This document shows positions 1-6,223 of a stretch of DNA of 11,200 nt, piece by piece. Below the pieces are notes generated by a model. It was not told the DNA's origin, ran no database searches, and saw nothing but the letters and a program-made list of their open reading frames with translations. Numbering within the stretch: position 1 is the stretch's first letter; each line of letters opens with the position of its first letter. Both the position numbers and the translations under genes were made by a program. Origin of the DNA: CAYMUN01 sp964440265 (GTDB taxonomy: Bacteria > Patescibacteriota > Saccharimonadia > Saccharimonadales > UBA4665); the NCBI GenBank assembly GCA_964440265.1, contig CAYTRU010000033.1:1-11200 (forward strand). The letters are read 5' to 3'.

Positions 1-20
1 TAACCTGTTAGCATCCGACT

Positions 21-434
21 TTACACCTCACTAGAACCAGCAGGACGATTCAGTGTAGTCAAGCGGGCAAGACCCCAAGCGACGATGGCGTATACGGCCA
101 TGGCGACCAAGGTATATGTCTCAAAGCGAGAAACACCGTATTGCAGGTTGTAGCCAAACAAATTGAAAAATGGCGCTACAAATGGATGACTGGTGTTGTA
201 AATAAAGTTGGCAAAACCGCTATTAGGATTAGCTGCCATCAGTGCCAGTACAAAACGAAAGGCCAGCAAAACAAGCAGTACGCCTGCCACATACCAGATA
301 ATCCGTGCTAGTAGCGTGGAGCCACTAGCGCGGGCCTCAGAAACTTCTCGTACCTCTGTTGTTCGCCCGGTAGTTTGTACTGGTGCTGGCTCAGCTGCCA
401 CTACTTTAGTTACTCTTTCTAGTCGTTCTGTCAT
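21..434 (-). CDS. YggT-family integral membrane protein
   Basis: This 137-residue protein has an about 40-residue polar N-terminal tail rich in Thr, Glu and Val, then a YggT-type core. The first membrane segment is at about residues 43-66. It runs into an RFVLALMAANPNSGF stretch followed by HPFVAPF (about 60-89), the arrangement typical of YggT proteins. A second membrane segment lies at about 105-126. YggT proteins are small two- or four-segment membrane proteins linked in other bacteria to osmotic stress and to cell-division or envelope gene clusters; their biochemical role is unsettled. The ATG start is supported by a GAAGGAG ribosome binding site 7 bases upstream. The gene stands alone, reading away from the 853-2100 gene. 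The long charged N-terminal extension before the first membrane segment is unusual for the family, and its role is unknown. Confidence 0.85.
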   Translation of the reverse strand: MTERLERVTKVVAAEPAPVQTTGRTTEVREVSEARASGSTLLARIIWYVAGVLLVLLAFRFVLALMAANPNSGFANFIYNTSHPFVAPFFNLFGYNLQYGVSRFETYTLVAMAVYAIVAWGLARLTTLNRPAGSSEV

Positions 435-470
435 TTTGGTCTCCTTCGGTTAATTATGTAACGTAGGAGT

Positions 471-496
471 ATTATACAGGGAGGTTAGTGGGTCAA
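471..496 (-). promoter_or_regulatory. Candidate promoter of the YggT-family gene
   Basis: On the minus strand a perfect TATAAT lies at 476-471, which would start transcription near 464 and give a leader of about 30 bases carrying the ribosome binding site. A TTGACC at 496-491 resembles a -35 box, but the spacer is only 14 bases. The -35 assignment is therefore doubtful, while the -10 is good. Confidence 0.5.
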
Positions 497-780
497 CAGT
501 AAAAATTCCGACAAATGGTGCCGCCTGGTATGATCGTAATACGATGAGGGTTAAGATTGCAGATGTTCGTCAAACGCTTGTAAGGATAATCCTGTCTAGA
601 AGCAAGTTACCAGAAAGTGACGCTTAGCTTCTAGCTTTGGACAAGGCCAGAAAGCAAGGTGTTGCCATAGTCCCGACTATACCTTTAAGTATAACCGCTC
701 GGTCTCACTACTAGGAAGGATAAGTGTGACATCAGAGGATACAGCACTGGGCTTTCAGGTATTATGATATTGAAATAATT
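497..780. other. Gene-free stretch with hairpins
   Basis: I see no convincing gene here. Three inverted repeats are present. CTAGAAGC at 596-603 pairs with GCTTCTAG at 627-634, with further pairing inside (GUUAC with GUGAC). ATAGTC-CC-GACTAT lies at 667-680, and TATAC with GTATA at 678-693. The last two overlap and could be alternative folds. None is followed by a T-run, so they are not simple terminators. A small RNA or an operator is possible but unproven. Confidence 0.4.
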
Positions 781-810
781 TTGACAGCAGTTACTACTAT
801 ATGTTACGAT
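781..810 (+). promoter_or_regulatory. Candidate promoter of the 853-2100 gene
   Basis: A perfect TTGACA (781-786) is followed after 18 bases by TACGAT (805-810), preceded by TG one base upstream (802-803), an extended -10 element. Transcription would start near 817, giving a leader of about 36 bases that holds the AAGGAG ribosome binding site at 841-846. Confidence 0.6.
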
Positions 811-852
811 CTCAATCAATTGATCGATGTGAAACAAGGTAAGGAGTAGGCT

Positions 853-2100
853 GTGCTAGGAGGAGAGTCCCCATGTGCAGAAGTGATTGCACCCGACGCA
901 AGCAGCGCTTGCAATATTGGCCCTATGGCCACAGATACTCAGCCTAACGATGCAGTGGCTTTGGCTCAGAAAAATATGCCAGCAGAAGCTACGGCTAGTC
1001 CTCCTGACGCTGTAGATACATATCTTGTTGCTGACCTGGAGACTATCCTCACTGAGTTAGCCAGTTCGACGCATGTCCTCTCGGAACAAGCCCGAGACTT
1101 TATCCGGAAAGGTGGCAGTACCGCAACAGCCCTCGCAAAAATCGAGGAACTCAGAACACCCCGGGAGCCATCTGAAGTTGACCTTAATCTTGATGCGGCA
1201 CGTAGGGATTATACTGCTTTATTGGTTGAGCACCACCGCCTGCCGCACAGGGGCCGGAGAAATGCCTTAGAAGCCGCGACAAGTAATTATAAGACCGCTC
1301 TAGCGGCTAAGATTGAAGCAACAACCGATCTTCACTGTGCTCGGTGTAGTGGTTTAGGCGAAGCTCATGGAATGTCGGTGGAAGTATTCGTAGAAAGAGG
1401 AATCCGTGTACTGACCGACACATTAGTAAGTGAACAGCAGCAGTTAAGAGAGTATGTGAGATCCTCTCGAAAGGAATCTATCATCAATAAAATGATGAAA
1501 AGTCCGAAACTCTATGAGCTGATATTATTTGGTCTTGTAGCAAGTTCTTTCGCCAAATATTCAGGTGTGCTACCGGGAGGAGAGGACAAAGAAATTATTA
1601 TACATACTGTCGAGAGTAGTATTGCTGGCTTGGCAGCATTTGGTTTTAGTGGTGTAGCGCAAGGCAAAATATCTGATCGGGTAGGCAAACGCTGGGCTGG
1701 TAGACAACTAAAACACCCCGCAGCGACAATCAAACGTGATGAAACTGTTGCAGATGATCTGATTGTACGCGCGGCTGGCACAACTGTTTCCAGAGAATCA
1801 GCCGAATCAGTGGCAGCCCATTTGCTTGCCGGACGATTAGTCAAAAATCACTTGGAAGAGATAAAAGAGGTAAGAAACTTAGAGTCAGCAGCAGTCGAGG
1901 CACACCATACTGCATTAGTAAGGGCAGTTATCGAAAAAGAAGTTGCCAGATCTGGACATCTTGTAAAAGCCAGTGAGAGACGCGCTACCCTAGTTCGTGT
2001 CATAGCTCTAGCCAGTGCTTTTATTGCCGGGCCAGCAATTGCAAGTGTCGCTGAATCTTTTGCAATCACCAAAGATTTGAAAGAAGCTTTTGCTCAGTAA
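853..2100 (+). CDS. Hypothetical protein with hydrophobic segments, 415 residues
   Basis: I do not recognise a family. The first 55 residues are low-complexity and rich in Ala, Pro, Asp and Thr. Residues about 57-205 are charged and probably helical, with a lone Cys pair (HCARC, 161-165). Hydrophobic segments lie at about 219-240, 250-270 and 378-402. The stretch between the last two (about 272-375) is strongly charged with many Glu, Arg and His. This suggests a helical protein anchored in the membrane by two or three segments. The GTG start is chosen because AAGGAG lies 6 bases upstream. An in-frame ATG at 925 (residue 25) lacks a ribosome binding site. A second strong ribosome binding site serves an overlapping short reading frame at 873. 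No operon partner: tRNA-Pro follows on the other strand. No terminator was found after the stop. Confidence 0.75.
   Translation: MLGGESPCAEVIAPDASSACNIGPMATDTQPNDAVALAQKNMPAEATASPPDAVDTYLVADLETILTELASSTHVLSEQARDFIRKGGSTATALAKIEELRTPREPSEVDLNLDAARRDYTALLVEHHRLPHRGRRNALEAATSNYKTALAAKIEATTDLHCARCSGLGEAHGMSVEVFVERGIRVLTDTLVSEQQQLREYVRSSRKESIINKMMKSPKLYELILFGLVASSFAKYSGVLPGGEDKEIIIHTVESSIAGLAAFGFSGVAQGKISDRVGKRWAGRQLKHPAATIKRDETVADDLIVRAAGTTVSRESAESVAAHLLAGRLVKNHLEEIKEVRNLESAAVEAHHTALVRAVIEKEVARSGHLVKASERRATLVRVIALASAFIAGPAIASVAESFAITKDLKEAFAQ
873..947 (+). CDS. Possible 24-codon overlapping small ORF
   Basis: An ATG in another frame, inside the start region of the 415-residue gene, is preceded by AGGAGGAG (858-865) with 7-base spacing. 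This is a better Shine-Dalgarno than that of the main gene. The frame runs 24 codons to TAA at 945-947. The product would be basic with two Cys near its N-terminus. It may be a translated leader-type peptide that competes with the main start, or a chance frame. Nothing else supports it. Confidence 0.25.
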   Translation: MCRSDCTRRKQRLQYWPYGHRYSA

Positions 2101-2141
2101 CCCTCGCTAAGCAACTTTGGAAACTTCCTGGCATACATACT

Positions 2142-2217
2142 TGGTCGGGGTGACAGGACTTGAACCTGCGACCTCACGGCCCCCAGCCGTACGCGCTACC
2201 AACTGCGCTACACCCCG
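2142..2217 (-). tRNA. tRNA-Pro (anticodon GGG)
   Basis: The reverse strand folds as a complete tRNA of 76 nt including an encoded CCA (complement of 2142-2144). The acceptor is CGGGGTG paired with CACCCCG and the discriminator is A. The D stem is GCGC/GCGC. The anticodon stem TACGG/CCGTG has a G-T pair at its outer end. The anticodon loop CTGGGGG gives anticodon GGG, reading Pro codon CCC. The T arm is GCAGG-TTCAAGT-CCTGT. It lies between the TPR gene and the convergent 853-2100 gene. Confidence 0.97.
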
Positions 2218-2230
2218 ATGATGCTCGTGA

Positions 2231-2259
2231 ATTATACCGTAAATCAGCCTGGCTGTCCT
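2231..2259 (-). promoter_or_regulatory. Promoter of tRNA-Pro
   Basis: On the minus strand AGGACA (2259-2254) is separated by exactly 17 bases from a perfect TATAAT (2236-2231). Transcription should start near 2224, only about 7 bases before the mature tRNA. The tRNA is therefore probably transcribed on its own, not from the TPR gene upstream. Confidence 0.75.
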
Positions 2260-2303
2260 GCTAATCTCGTTTAGATAAGTTGTGTGATGCAGTTGTTATA
2301 GCA

Positions 2304-3593
2304 TTAAACGATAAGGGGCAAAGCTTCAGTAGTGGATTGATCTCCTGTGACCCTAGCGTACTCCCGACGGGCCTTAGCTGCTTCATCGGGTCGGCCAAGG
2401 TGGTCAAGAGTCTTTGCCAGAGCATAGTGCCCCATAGCCAGCTTTGGCTCGATGGTGACAGCTTGGCCAAAGGCATGTGCCGCTAACTCATGCCGACGCT
2501 GTTTATACAAGCTATAGCCGAGTCCATATAAGGCATTTGAAAGGCTTGCATCGATAGCCAAGGCTTGGCGATAAGCGATAATAGCTTCGTTCAAATGACC
2601 TAAAAGACTAAAGCTATTCCCTAGACTGGAATAAGCAGAAGCAGAGTTTGGACTGGACGTAACCATTCGGCGATGTGCTACCAAAGCAGCTTCTCTATGG
2701 CCGTCTCGCGATAGGTTAGCTCCTAGCCTGTTGAGAGCCTGCAAGCGAAGGCCTTGTTCCGGCTCAAAAATAGTGATGAGCGGCACCCGCTGCTCGTCCA
2801 GCTTCCAAGGAAACTTCTCTCGATACTTCCCCTCATCCATCGTAACAGCTAGGCCTCCGGAAGCCGGCTGGCCACTAAACGCTACTATATCGGCAACAGT
2901 CAACTGTGAGCCATCTGGCTTGCTTGCAGTAATCATCTCATCACTCAACACTTCATTGAGCCATGGACACCGTATATCCCGCCACTCCACTTCGTTATTG
3001 GCAGTTAACAAAAGAAGAGCCGAGCCAACTCCTCGATTAGCTACTAAATGACGTAGCCCTACTTTATCCATAAGCGCACTAGCAAGCCGAGACAAGCCGA
3101 TGCTATTCGCCTGTCCGGTAGCTATAACGTCTGTTGGTGTGTCGGTCTCCAGCTCAAGTGGTAACTGGCCAATACTGAACTGAATACGCTCAGCAATACC
3201 TCGTTCCATGAGAGTAATCGCTGCTATATCGCCGGTTAGGCGAACGGCCTCAAGATCGGCGGCTAAGGCATCGATTTGCAGAGCTTCTGCTAAAGTTCGA
3301 TGTTCCGGATCACCACTCAATACAACACCATTTAGCCAGCTGGGGAGTCCGTCAACTGGCATGGTAGTCAGTAGTCGCTCCTGCCCCTCGTGAAAAATTG
3401 CCGCCACCCGTTCATCAGTTTTGAGACCGTAATCGTATGCGACTTCTGCATCACCTGTATCAGGGGAGCCTGCCTCATCACCGACATTTGCTAGACGCCA
3501 GGCTTCAAGAAATTGTTTAGTCGGGTCAGGTGGCAGTTCAAAACTACCCGGGAGTCCGGCTTCAAGGCCGGCTGGACATTCCGCTAAACTCAT
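2304..3593 (-). CDS. TPR-repeat protein with unrecognised N-terminal region
   Basis: This 429-residue, probably cytoplasmic protein has no visible signal peptide or membrane segment. The C-terminal part carries four consecutive 34-residue tetratricopeptide repeats at about 283-316, 317-350, 351-384 and 385-418. They show the usual Gly/Ala/Tyr spacing, for example YSSLGNSFSLLGHLNEAIIA and YGLGYSLYKQRRHELAAHAF. TPR arrays bind other proteins. The N-terminal 270 residues match no family I can name. A helical hydrophobic stretch at about 164-198 precedes EVEWRDIRCPWLNEVL (201-216). The ATG has no Shine-Dalgarno at normal distance, but a good promoter sits directly against it, so the mRNA may be leaderless. 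A scaffold gap lies about 80 bases upstream of the start. Confidence 0.8.
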   Translation of the reverse strand: MSLAECPAGLEAGLPGSFELPPDPTKQFLEAWRLANVGDEAGSPDTGDAEVAYDYGLKTDERVAAIFHEGQERLLTTMPVDGLPSWLNGVVLSGDPEHRTLAEALQIDALAADLEAVRLTGDIAAITLMERGIAERIQFSIGQLPLELETDTPTDVIATGQANSIGLSRLASALMDKVGLRHLVANRGVGSALLLLTANNEVEWRDIRCPWLNEVLSDEMITASKPDGSQLTVADIVAFSGQPASGGLAVTMDEGKYREKFPWKLDEQRVPLITIFEPEQGLRLQALNRLGANLSRDGHREAALVAHRRMVTSSPNSASAYSSLGNSFSLLGHLNEAIIAYRQALAIDASLSNALYGLGYSLYKQRRHELAAHAFGQAVTIEPKLAMGHYALAKTLDHLGRPDEAAKARREYARVTGDQSTTEALPLIV

Positions 3594-3600
3594 AGTCTAT

Positions 3601-3629
3601 ATAAAACACACCTGATACTAGCGTGTCAA
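3601..3629 (-). promoter_or_regulatory. Promoter of the TPR gene, abutting the start codon
   Basis: On the minus strand a perfect TTGACA (3629-3624) is followed after 17 bases by TTTTAT (3606-3601). Counting seven bases past the -10 puts the transcription start at 3594, one base before the ATG at 3593-3591. No ribosome binding site fits between them. Confidence 0.65.
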
Positions 3630-3672
3630 CCAAGCGAACTAATGATTTCTCTGGTCGATCATAAGCAGCCGG

Positions 3673-3682
3673 NNNNNNNNNN
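3673..3682. other. Assembly gap (10 N)
   Basis: Ten unresolved bases mark a scaffold join or an unresolved GC-rich stretch, since CCCCC follows at once. The true distance across the gap is unknown, so spacing between 3672 and 3683 should not be trusted. Confidence 0.99.
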
Positions 3683-3890
3683 CCCCCTTCTACACTCCTG
3701 GCCACCAACCGCACCTAAGCTTTGCCAGGGCGATGCAAACCCCCCCGGCCCCGGGTTTGCTCACCTGAGGGATCCCAGGTGGGTGCCCGCACCCGATAAC
3801 CACGATTATCGAAAATCTTGGGCTCCCTGAATGTTATTATCAGATAATCATTCACCCGGACATGGAGTTTTGAGGCTCTACCCGACTGCT
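3683..3890. other. Gene-free region with a run of hairpins, possible structured RNA
   Basis: No gene is supported here. Several inverted repeats follow each other: GCAAACCC (3735-3742) with GGGTTTGC (3753-3760); CACCT (3762-3766) with AGGTG (3777-3781), with inner GG/CC; GGGTG (3781-3785) with CACCC (3790-3794); GATAA (3795-3799) with TTATC (3806-3810); TGAATG-TT-ATTAT (3828-3840) with ATAATCATTCA (3844-3854). CTCC (3823-3826) and GGAG (3865-3868) can enclose the last. None has a following T-run on either strand. I compared it by eye with SRP RNA, tmRNA, RNase P RNA and 6S RNA and found no convincing match. Confidence 0.4.
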
Positions 3891-3891
3891 T

Positions 3892-4524
3892 CTATTGTAT
3901 CAGTAAAAAGTTCAGAAGGCTGTCTTGGATACGGCCGATAAGCGGGGCAATAAACTGGAAGCCGAAGTAGATAATCGCCAGCAAAAATAAAAAACCCATA
4001 GCCTCGATCTGCTCCATGACGCGGCGTACTGGTTCGGGTGCTAGGGCGTAGACTAACCGCGAACCGTCAAGCGGTGGAAATGGAATCATATTAAAGACAA
4101 AGAAGCCGATGTTTACCTCTGTAAAAATGATAATAGCGTTGTCAATGCCACTACTAAGGCTAGGGCCAAACATGCGAAAAGCAACCGCTGCGGCCCCGGC
4201 CAAAGCTAAATTGGTCAGCGGACCAGCTATGCCCACCAATGCAGCCCCGAATTCATCGAATTTCAGCCGGGCCGGGTTAAAAGGCACTGGCTTGGCTGCC
4301 AAGATCGGCGGCTGATGCAACAGCAGCAACACCATGGGTAGCAAAATAGTCGTCAAGGCATCGATATGCGCCAGCGGATTAAACGTCAACCGGCCTTCCC
4401 TATGCGCCGTGTCATCCCCCAGCCAGTGTGCCGTAAAGCCATGCATCGCCTCATGAATCGTCAGTGATATCACGATCGAAACCAATACAATTACCAGGTC
4501 AGTGCCAGACAGGTCGTTCCACAT
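3892..4524 (-). CDS. Site-2-protease-like membrane metallopeptidase (family M50)
   Basis: This 210-residue polytopic membrane protein is about the usual size for the short bacterial M50 group. The zinc-binding HEAMH motif is at residues 24-28 inside the first hydrophobic segment. NPLAHID lies at 49-55, followed by a hydrophobic segment (about 56-71), and GPLTN at 101-105. The third metal-ligand motif NMIPFPPLDGSR is at 145-156, with Asp153 as the expected ligand. A last segment lies at about 175-198. These proteins cut substrates within or near the membrane; the substrate here is unknown. It lacks a PDZ or CBS domain. The start has only a G-rich run 2 bases upstream, but an extended -10 sits 8 bases before the ATG, so the mRNA should be leaderless or nearly so. 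The gene is not clearly in an operon. Confidence 0.9.
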   Translation of the reverse strand: MWNDLSGTDLVIVLVSIVISLTIHEAMHGFTAHWLGDDTAHREGRLTFNPLAHIDALTTILLPMVLLLLHQPPILAAKPVPFNPARLKFDEFGAALVGIAGPLTNLALAGAAAVAFRMFGPSLSSGIDNAIIIFTEVNIGFFVFNMIPFPPLDGSRLVYALAPEPVRRVMEQIEAMGFLFLLAIIYFGFQFIAPLIGRIQDSLLNFLLIQ

Positions 4525-4532
4525 GTCCCCCT

Positions 4533-4542
4533 AGTATAGCAA
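4533..4542 (-). promoter_or_regulatory. Extended -10 promoter abutting the M50 gene
   Basis: On the minus strand TGC-TATACT, hexamer at 4538-4533, is an extended -10. Eight bases separate it from the ATG. The predicted start of transcription is near 4526, within two bases of the start codon. No good -35 is seen at the right distance, which is usual for extended -10 promoters. Confidence 0.55.
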
Positions 4543-4668
4543 CTCCTAGCTCACAATATGTTTCTTTTAACGGCGGCCGTACGTGTCCTTGGAGGTGTTA
4601 GGTCATCCAGGCCAAGGTTTTTACCTTACTGGAGGGCGGCGATCTGGGAAGGACTGGAGGTGCTGTAG

Positions 4669-5277
4669 CTATGAGCTCATGATCACTGAAACATGTCTTC
4701 GTTCTTCTTGAAGCCTTGACCGGTACAGCGCCTCTGTACCACCAAGCAAGAAAAAATCACCTACGACATCGCTTGCCGCCCCATGTTCGGGCGCTACCCC
4801 TACCCTGGTTCTCACCAAAGTCTCGCCTTGTGGAATGATCGGTGGACAGCCCTCTGGGAAAACCCTTCTTCTATGAGCCATCTGTGGATTAGTTAATATT
4901 ACGGGAACTCTTGGAATGACGGCTCCAGGCTTAACCTCAACTGGTACATTCCGATTTCGAGGGGGTGCGTAAAATAATATATGGGCCTTTGGTCTTGCGC
5001 CAGGAACTACCGAGGCAAGATCTGCAGTGCTAGCAGATTCTATTGGCAAAGGAGTGGTAAGGCGTATGCTACGAGCGCCAGTGTCCAAGTTACCAATGTT
5101 CGCAGTATAATATGCCCAACCATGTGGTAACGGCGGTACACGCGGCACGGCTTCAGCAATGGTTGCTGTTGTTTCAGCTGCAGCCGCTGTCTCGTGCATT
5201 AACACTATTACGCCGGCGTGACGCGGTGGTTCAAAACTAGTTGCGGCTAGGTGTTGTAGTTCTTCTGGTGCGGCCAT
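4669..5277 (-). CDS. Hypothetical proline-rich protein, 202 residues
   Basis: No family is recognised. The protein begins with an Ala-rich stretch (about 29-44). A Pro-rich region with repeated V/I-P steps follows (about 44-165), including RVPPLPHGW, VPVEVKPGAVIPRVPVIL and CPPIIPQGETLVRTRVGV. This looks like beta-strand-rich, possibly extended protein. The C-terminal 25 residues are charged. There is no clear signal peptide or membrane segment, although residues 20-27 are hydrophobic. The ATG at 5277 is chosen because AAAGAG lies 6 bases upstream. A longer frame could begin at a TTG at 5322, but that TTG is the first base triplet of the -35 box. The gene is divergent from rpmB, with overlapping promoter region. 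Confidence 0.7.
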   Translation of the reverse strand: MAAPEELQHLAATSFEPPRHAGVIVLMHETAAAAETTATIAEAVPRVPPLPHGWAYYTANIGNLDTGARSIRLTTPLPIESASTADLASVVPGARPKAHILFYAPPRNRNVPVEVKPGAVIPRVPVILTNPQMAHRRRVFPEGCPPIIPQGETLVRTRVGVAPEHGAASDVVGDFFLLGGTEALYRSRLQEERRHVSVIMSS

Positions 5278-5293
5278 AGTGTGCTCTTTATTT

Positions 5294-5322
5294 AGAGTAA
5301 CATACACTTTGCTTTTAGTCAA
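5294..5322 (-). promoter_or_regulatory. Promoter of the proline-rich protein gene
   Basis: On the minus strand TTGACT (5322-5317) is followed after 17 bases by TACTCT (5299-5294), with TG one base upstream of the hexamer. The start of transcription would be near 5287, leaving about 10 bases of leader that hold an AAGAG ribosome binding site. Confidence 0.65.
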
Positions 5323-5323
5323 G

Positions 5324-5352
5324 TTGACTTACGCTAGAAGATCAACTACAAT
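5324..5352 (+). promoter_or_regulatory. Promoter of rpmB
   Basis: TTGACT (5324-5329) is followed after exactly 17 bases by TACAAT (5347-5352). Transcription should start near 5359, giving a leader of about 31 bases. Its -35 box is one base away from the oppositely oriented -35 box of the divergent gene. Confidence 0.75.
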
Positions 5353-5389
5353 AACACCTTAAGAATTAGTATCATTGTTAAGGAACAGT

Positions 5390-5593
5390 ATGCAGAAGTG
5401 TGATCTCACCGGCAAAGGTAAGCAGTACGGCAGTAATGTCAGTTTTTCGCAGCGCTATACCAAGAAAGTCTGGAAGCCCAATTTACAGATGAAGACGCTA
5501 GTCATCGACGGTCGAAAAGTCCAGATGAAACTCAGCACACAGGCTATCCGTACACTTAAGAAAAAGGGTCTGCTGACCCCCGTCGCTAAATAG
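5390..5593 (+). CDS. rpmB: 50S ribosomal protein L28
   Basis: This 67-residue protein has the L28 signature: an N-terminal KCDLTGKGKQYG, then NVSFSQRYTKKVWKPNLQ, and a C-terminal ALSTQAIRTLKKKG-type lysine-rich end. L28 is a structural protein of the large ribosomal subunit. The ATG at 5390 follows AAGGA (5380-5384) with 5-base spacing and gives the canonical MQKC start; an upstream in-frame TTG at 5375 precedes the ribosome binding site and is rejected. It is somewhat shorter than the 78 residues of E. coli L28. It is transcribed alone and converges with the operon from the right, with only three bases between the stop codons. The opposing operon's likely terminator lies within its last codons. 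Confidence 0.95.
   Translation: MQKCDLTGKGKQYGSNVSFSQRYTKKVWKPNLQMKTLVIDGRKVQMKLSTQAIRTLKKKGLLTPVAK
5561..5579 (-). terminator. Intrinsic terminator of the thrS-to-MBL operon, inside rpmB
   Basis: Read on the minus strand, GGGTC (5579-5575), loop AGCA, GACCC (5570-5566) and then TTTTT (5565-5561) form a short GC-rich hairpin with a T-run. It begins 17 bases past the stop of the last operon gene and overlaps the rpmB coding sequence on the other strand. Confidence 0.65.
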
Positions 5594-5596
5594 TTT

Positions 5597-6217
5597 TTAA
5601 GATTTTTCGAGGACCAACAGCTGGGTCAGGTCGCTGAGTTCGGCGTGCTTGAGCTTTAGCTTGGTAACGGTTTCCTTAGGCTCCATGGCTACTTCTCTCA
5701 GAGCGTTGGCGAGATCTTGTTGGGGTACGGGATAGTGCAGCGCTTTGTCTGCGTAGTGAGTGGGAATAACAAGCTTGGGCTCGATGGCTTTGATAAGCTT
5801 GAGAGCACCGACCGGGTCGACCGTATAGCCATTGCCACCTACCGGAACTATCAGCAAGTCAATCAGACCGATGGCTTCCAGCTGGGCATCACTAAGTTCA
5901 GGATAAATATGGCCAGTCACTAGCACGCTTATGTCACCGGCAGTTAGTTTAAACATCGTGGTATTGTAGGTGCTTGGTTCATCAATATGCGCACGTGCGG
6001 CGATACCTACGATGGAAACGTCAGAAACTTCATATTCGCCCGGGCTATCAAATAGCAACCGCGCCGCGGCAGTGCCATGCGGGCCAGTAAAGAGCGCTAC
6101 ATCCGAGGGGTGTAGTATGTCTTTAGCACCCAGATCAGTTAGATTATCATCAATAACAATCCGGGCGTTTTTGTGGGTAAGACTGATACAATTAGCACCA
6201 TAAAACTGTAGGTCCAT
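5597..6217 (-). CDS. Metallo-beta-lactamase-fold protein lacking the metal motif
   Basis: This 206-residue protein follows the layout of UlaG-like metal-dependent hydrolases: an early strand with a CISLTHKNARIVIDD stretch, SPGEYEV at 58-64, PVGGNGYTVDPVGA at 125-138 and VIPTHY at 150-155. Where active members have the zinc-binding HxHxDH, this one has FTGPHGTA (43-50). Most metal ligands are therefore missing and hydrolase activity is unlikely, although His154 and the overall fold appear kept. It starts 6 bases after the winged-helix gene ends, so the two are co-transcribed and probably coupled. The GAGG inside the last codons of the upstream gene is the best ribosome binding site, 11 bases from the ATG. 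It may bind a ligand or act as a structural partner; function unknown. Confidence 0.8.
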   Translation of the reverse strand: MDLQFYGANCISLTHKNARIVIDDNLTDLGAKDILHPSDVALFTGPHGTAAARLLFDSPGEYEVSDVSIVGIAARAHIDEPSTYNTTMFKLTAGDISVLVTGHIYPELSDAQLEAIGLIDLLIVPVGGNGYTVDPVGALKLIKAIEPKLVIPTHYADKALHYPVPQQDLANALREVAMEPKETVTKLKLKHAELSDLTQLLVLEKS

Positions 6218-6223
6218 ACCCGT

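Noticed and set aside
1..14. Near-repeat of the first 14 bases with 11081-11094
   Set aside because: Matches of 14 bases with one mismatch are expected several times by chance in a window of this size.
2280..2486. Plus-strand frame opposite the TPR gene
   Set aside because: It lies mostly antisense to a well-supported TPR coding region and has no ribosome binding site.
3642..3830. Plus-strand open frame across the scaffold gap
   Set aside because: It reads through unknown bases, has no ribosome binding site and lies in a region better explained by hairpins.
3683..3890. SRP RNA, tmRNA, RNase P RNA or 6S RNA in the hairpin cluster
   Set aside because: I found no GGAA-tetraloop SRP core, no tRNA-like ends, no RNase P conserved core and no long 6S-type hairpin on either strand.
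4587..4622. CCTTGG/CCAAGG hairpin with T5 on the plus strand as a terminator
   Set aside because: No plus-strand gene ends here, the loop is 19 bases and the stem only 6 bp; on the minus strand the T-run is on the wrong side.
5278..5322. TTG start extending the proline-rich protein by 15 residues
   Set aside because: The TTG is part of the -35 box of its own promoter; transcription should start downstream of it.
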